DNA from: CAVSMC01 sp963798655
GTDB taxonomy: Bacteria > Pseudomonadota > Gammaproteobacteria > Burkholderiales > Casimicrobiaceae
Direction of reading: 5' to 3'
Length of the DNA: 64,000 bases
Assembly (NCBI GenBank): GCA_963798655.1
Contig: CAWCUH010000003.1
Span: forward strand, 372,001 to 436,000
Shown here: positions 60,987-64,000 of the stretch, in pieces
How positions within the stretch are numbered: position 1 is the stretch's first letter
Layout of the letters: each line of letters begins with the position of its first letter
Translations under genes and position numbers: made by a program
Notes under the pieces: generated by a model
Databases searched by the model: none
The model's input: only the letters and a program-made list of their open reading frames with translations
Told to the model about the DNA's origin: nothing

Positions 60987-62465
60987 ATGAACGCACCGAT
61001 CCCGACCGACGCGCGCGCCGCCGTGCGAACGCCCGCGCAGCATTTCATCGGCAACCGCTGGGTTGCGCCGCGGGGCGGCGAGACGCTGCCGATGATCGAT
61101 CCGTCGAGTGGACAGCCGTTCGCCGCGATCGCGCGCGGCGACGCTGCCGACATCGACGCCGCCGTCAACGCGGCGCACGAGGCGTTCGAACATGCATGGG
61201 GCGCGCTTGCGCCGGCGGAAAAGGGCCGGCTGCTCGGGAAGCTCTCGCGCGCGATCGCCGATCACGCCGACGAGCTCGCGCTGATCGAGGCGATCGATTG
61301 CGGCAAGCCGTTGAAGCAGGCGCGCGCCGACGTCGCCGCGTGCGCGCGCTATTTCGAGTTCTACGGCGGTGCGGCCGACAAGCTGAGCGGCGACACGCTT
61401 CCCTACGCGCGCGAATTCACCGTGCTCACGTGGCGCGAGCCGCACGGCGTCACCGGCCACATCATTCCGTGGAACTATCCGTTGCAGATTTTCGGTCGCA
61501 GCGTCGGCGCCACGCTCGCGGCCGGCAACGCGTGCGTCGTCAAGCCGGCTGAAGACGCGTGCCTGTCGCTGCTGCGCGTCGCGGAGCTCGCGGCGGAAAT
61601 CGGATTGCCTCCCGGCGCGCTCAATGTGGTGACCGGCCTCGGCCGCGAAGCCGGCGCGCCGCTCGCGTCGCATCCCGGCATCGATCACATCTCGTTCACC
61701 GGATCGCCGCCCACGGGCGCGTGGGTCGCGCAGGAAGCGGCGAAACGTCATTGCCCGGTGACGCTCGAGCTCGGCGGCAAGGGACCGCAGATCGTCTTCG
61801 CCGATGCGGACGTCGACGCGGCGCTGCCGGTGCTCGTCAATGCGATCGTGCAGAACGCGGGCCAGACATGCAGCGCGGGAAGCCGGCTGCTGGTCGAGCG
61901 GTCGCGCTACGACGAGGTGCTCGACAGGCTCGGAGCGAGCTTCGCTGCGCTTCGTGTCGGACCTGCGCTGGCCGATCTCGACTGCGGACCGCTGATTCGC
62001 GCGTCGCAGCTCGATCGCGTGAAGGGGTTCCTCGACGAAGCCGAGCGCGATCAGATCGGCATCGTCGCGCGTGGCACGCTCGCATCCGATGCGCCCGCAT
62101 CGGGCTACTACGTCGCGCCGACGCTGCTCAAAGACGTGCCGCCGACGTGCCGTCTCGCGTGCGACGAGGTGTTCGGGCCCGTGCTTGCCGCGATGCCGTT
62201 CGACGACGAGGCCGACGCGACGCGCATCGCGAACGGCACCGACTTCGGGCTCGTCGCCGGCATCTGGACACGCGACGGAGGCCGCCAGCTGCGGATGGCG
62301 AAGGCGGTTCGCAGCGGCCAGGTCTTCATCAACAACTACGGTGCCGGCGGCGGCGTCGAGCTTCCGTTTGGCGGCGTCAAGCACTCCGGCTACGGCCGCG
62401 AAAAGGGCTTCGAGGCGCTGTACGGCTTCACGACGCTGAAGACCGTCGTGCTGAAGCACGGATGA
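60987..62465 (+). CDS. NAD(P)-dependent aldehyde dehydrogenase
   Basis: A 492-residue aldehyde dehydrogenase of the betaine/gamma-aminobutyraldehyde/aryl-aldehyde type. Motifs include FIGNRWVAPRGGETLPMIDPSSGQPFA, GVTGHIIPWNYPLQIFGRSVGATLAAGNACVVKPAE and VTLELGGKGPQIVFADADVDAA (general base Glu). The catalytic Cys295 lies in NAGQTCSAGSRLL. GGVELPFGGVKHSGYGREKG is near the C-terminus. Its stop overlaps the SDR gene by ATGA. The substrate is unknown; the binding protein upstream suggests an imported organic acid, amine or peptide-like compound. Confidence 0.92.
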   Translation: MNAPIPTDARAAVRTPAQHFIGNRWVAPRGGETLPMIDPSSGQPFAAIARGDAADIDAAVNAAHEAFEHAWGALAPAEKGRLLGKLSRAIADHADELALIEAIDCGKPLKQARADVAACARYFEFYGGAADKLSGDTLPYAREFTVLTWREPHGVTGHIIPWNYPLQIFGRSVGATLAAGNACVVKPAEDACLSLLRVAELAAEIGLPPGALNVVTGLGREAGAPLASHPGIDHISFTGSPPTGAWVAQEAAKRHCPVTLELGGKGPQIVFADADVDAALPVLVNAIVQNAGQTCSAGSRLLVERSRYDEVLDRLGASFAALRVGPALADLDCGPLIRASQLDRVKGFLDEAERDQIGIVARGTLASDAPASGYYVAPTLLKDVPPTCRLACDEVFGPVLAAMPFDDEADATRIANGTDFGLVAGIWTRDGGRQLRMAKAVRSGQVFINNYGAGGGVELPFGGVKHSGYGREKGFEALYGFTTLKTVVLKHG

Positions 62466-63229
62466 GCGAAGCGATGCGGCTCGCGAACAAGATTGCGATC
62501 GTTACGGGCAGTGGATCGGGATTCGGCGAAGGCATCGCACGGCGGTTTGCCCAGGAAGGCGCGCGCGTCGTCGTGAACGACATCAACACGGAGACGGCCG
62601 CGCGCGTCGCCGCCGACATCGAGCGGGCCGGCGGACGCGCGAAGCCCTGCGCGGGCGACGTGTCGAAGGACGACGACGTCGCGAAGCTTGTCGCGTTCGC
62701 GCTGTCGACCTACGGCGATCTCGACGTCGTGGTGAACAATGCCGGCACGACGCATCGCAACCAGCCGATGCTCGAGGTCGCGGAAGCCGAGTTCGATCGC
62801 ATCTACGCGGTCAACGTGAAGAGCCTGTACCTCACGGCGAAGCACGCGGTGCCGCATTTCAGGCGCAAGCGTAACGGCGCGTTCGTGACGATCGCGTCGA
62901 CCGCGGGCGTGCGTCCGCGTCCCGGCCTCACCTGGTACAACGGCAGCAAAGGCGCTGCGATCGTCACCAGCCGGTCGATGGCGGCGGAGCTTGCGCCGGA
63001 CAACATTCGCGTGAATGTCATCAACCCGGTTGCCGGCGAAACGGCGATGCTCGCGCAGTTCATGGGCGAGGACACGCCGCAGATGCGCTCGAAGTTCGTC
63101 GCCACGATTCCGCTAGGCCGCCTGTCGCAGCCGTCCGACATCGCGACGGCCGCGGTTTTCTTCGCCTCCGACGAGGCGTCGTTCATCACCGGCGCCTGCC
63201 TGGAAGTCGACGGCGGCCGCTGCATCTGA
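62462..63229 (+). CDS. short-chain dehydrogenase/reductase (glucose/3-oxoacyl type)
   Basis: A 255-residue SDR with TGSGSGFGEGIARRFAQEGARVVVND, NNAGTTHRNQPM, the catalytic Ser in TIASTAGVRP and YNGSKGA (YxxxK). A C-terminal FITGACLEVDGGRCI ends it. Asp38 in VNDIN after the second strand favours NAD. It is coupled to the aldehyde dehydrogenase, suggesting an alcohol-to-aldehyde-to-acid route in this operon. Confidence 0.9.
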   Translation: MSEAMRLANKIAIVTGSGSGFGEGIARRFAQEGARVVVNDINTETAARVAADIERAGGRAKPCAGDVSKDDDVAKLVAFALSTYGDLDVVVNNAGTTHRNQPMLEVAEAEFDRIYAVNVKSLYLTAKHAVPHFRRKRNGAFVTIASTAGVRPRPGLTWYNGSKGAAIVTSRSMAAELAPDNIRVNVINPVAGETAMLAQFMGEDTPQMRSKFVATIPLGRLSQPSDIATAAVFFASDEASFITGACLEVDGGRCI

Positions 63230-63236
63230 GGTTTCG

Positions 63237-63644
63237 ATGATCCGCATTCGCGACATCGACCACGTCGTGTTGCGCGTGCGCGACCTCGATCGCTCGCTTG
63301 CGTTCTACTGCGGCGCGCTCGGGTGCACGGTCGAAAAGCGGCAGGAGAACCTCGGACTGATTCAGCTGCGTGCGGGCCGCTCGATGATCGACCTCGTTCC
63401 GCTCGACGGCAAGCTTGGCGCTGCCGGCGGTGCGGCGCCCGGTGCGCAAGGACGCAATGTCGACCACTTCTGCGTTCGTGTCGATCCGTTCGACGAGACG
63501 TCGATCCGCAGCCATCTCGCGCAGCACGCGATCGCCGCGGGGCCGACGCAATCGCGCTACGGCGCCGACGGCGAGGGGCCGTCGATCTACATCGAGGATC
63601 CGGACGGCAACGTCGTCGAGCTGAAGGGACCGCCGGCGGCGTGA
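63237..63644 (+). CDS. VOC superfamily (glyoxalase-like) protein
   Basis: A 135-residue single vicinal-oxygen-chelate domain. IDHVVLRVRDLDRSLAFYCGALGCTVE carries the first metal His, NVDHFCVRVDPFDE the second, and GPSIYIEDPDGNVVELKG the glutamate ligand. It could be a lyase, dioxygenase or resistance-type protein. It lies 7 bases after the SDR gene, in the same operon. Confidence 0.88.
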   Translation: MIRIRDIDHVVLRVRDLDRSLAFYCGALGCTVEKRQENLGLIQLRAGRSMIDLVPLDGKLGAAGGAAPGAQGRNVDHFCVRVDPFDETSIRSHLAQHAIAAGPTQSRYGADGEGPSIYIEDPDGNVVELKGPPAA

Positions 63645-63677
63645 CGCGCCGCGTCGTGGCGCCGCTTCACGAACGGC

Positions 63678-64000
63678 ATGCCGATGCCAGCCGATCGCGG
63701 CATGACGCTGTTGCTGGGTGCGCTCATCGCAGTCGCACCGCTTGCGATGGACATCTATCTGGCCTCGATGCCATCGATGGCGCGCGCGTTGTCCACGACG
63801 CCCGACAAGGTCCAGCTCACGCTGTCCGTGTACATGTTCGGCTGGGGCGCGGCGCAGCTCGTCGCCGGTCCGTTGTCAGACCGTTTCGGCCGCCGCTTGC
63901 CGCTGCTCGCCGGACTGGCGCTCTTCGTCGTCGCTTCGCTGTCGTGCGCGCTGTCCCGCTCGATCGGCATGCTCGTCGCGTCGCGCTTCGCGCAGGCAAT
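63678..64000 (+). CDS. Bcr/CflA family MFS transporter, N-terminal part (runs off the window)
   Basis: The last open frame starts at ATG 63678 (or 63684) and continues beyond the right edge. The 107 visible residues show the first three to four membrane helices. LIAVAPLAMDIYLASMPSMARAL and VQLTLSVYMFGWGAAQLVAGPLSDRFGRRLPLL are the signatures of Bcr/CflA drug exporters. It lies 33 bases after the VOC gene and may export a product of the operon. Confidence 0.85.
   Translation, partial: MPMPADRGMTLLLGALIAVAPLAMDIYLASMPSMARALSTTPDKVQLTLSVYMFGWGAAQLVAGPLSDRFGRRLPLLAGLALFVVASLSCALSRSIGMLVASRFAQA

Overview
The window is a GC-rich, gene-dense chromosomal segment of a Betaproteobacterium, most likely from the Burkholderiales. 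This rests on gene order and family resemblance: glyA-nrdR-ribD-ribE, ribBX-ribH-nusB-thiL-pgpA-pncC-recA-recX-alaS, a beta-type minor-pilin operon ending in pilY1, TRAP transporters, and CoA-dependent aromatic degradation. I found no rRNA, tRNA, CRISPR, prophage or transposase gene. No stretch without a gene exceeds about 230 bases. Many stop/start codons overlap as ATGA or GTGA, so translationally coupled operons dominate.

Layout. 0.2-11.2 kb: rmuC, mtfA, aidB (reverse), a coupled pair (isocitrate-lyase/PEP-mutase superfamily enzyme plus thiamine-diphosphate enzyme) ending in a 25-codon aldehyde dehydrogenase remnant, mog-darP (reverse), pmbA and a conserved protein of unknown function. 11.3-15.2 kb: a TRAP transporter split into convergent halves, dctP (+) against dctQM (-), with a terminator hairpin between them. 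15.3-20.4 kb: glyA (three apparent single-G insertions), nrdR, ribD, ribE, mmsA. 20.5-30.1 kb: on the reverse strand, a type IV minor-pilin operon (fimT, pilE, fimT2, pilV, pilW, pilX, pilY1) followed by a TonB-like gene. 30.2-37.5 kb: an aerobic 2-aminobenzoyl-CoA (anthranilate) type cluster with a fused monooxygenase/reductase, SDR, MarR regulator, acyl-CoA dehydrogenase remnant, CoA ligase, RidA-type deaminase and glutaryl-CoA dehydrogenase. 37.5-39.8 kb: maleylpyruvate/maleylacetoacetate isomerase, fumarylpyruvate hydrolase-like protein, kynurenine-formamidase-like hydrolase. 39.8-49.9 kb: core riboflavin, thiamine, lipid and recombination genes, alaS, and a thioesterase. 50-55.3 kb: a degenerate GGDEF protein, comEC, and an orphan TRAP binding protein. 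55.3-64 kb: a desuccinylase-family/argE-type pair, a frameshifted PQQ-type sugar dehydrogenase, a Tyr/Pro-rich secreted peptide, and an operon of oligopeptide-type binding protein, aldehyde dehydrogenase, SDR, VOC protein and a truncated MFS transporter.

The feature that gene annotation does not explain is a family of six dispersed palindromes. Their outer GGGTCAGA ends are constant, but their inner arms differ between copies while staying self-complementary within each copy. Most lie directly against stop codons, and one abuts a truncated gene. Two further palindromic repeat families accompany them: three GAGC-AGGGG-type copies and a 79-82 bp tandem pair. Other points to follow up: a perfect GAAC-GATC-GTTC palindrome inside the recA promoter spacer, -10 boxes placed so that thiL, a TRAP gene and rmuC may be leaderless, a RidA deaminase placed where an enamine intermediate is expected, and a riboflavin protein whose GTP cyclohydrolase II half has lost its zinc cysteines. 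All functions are inferred from sequence read by eye; no database search was run.
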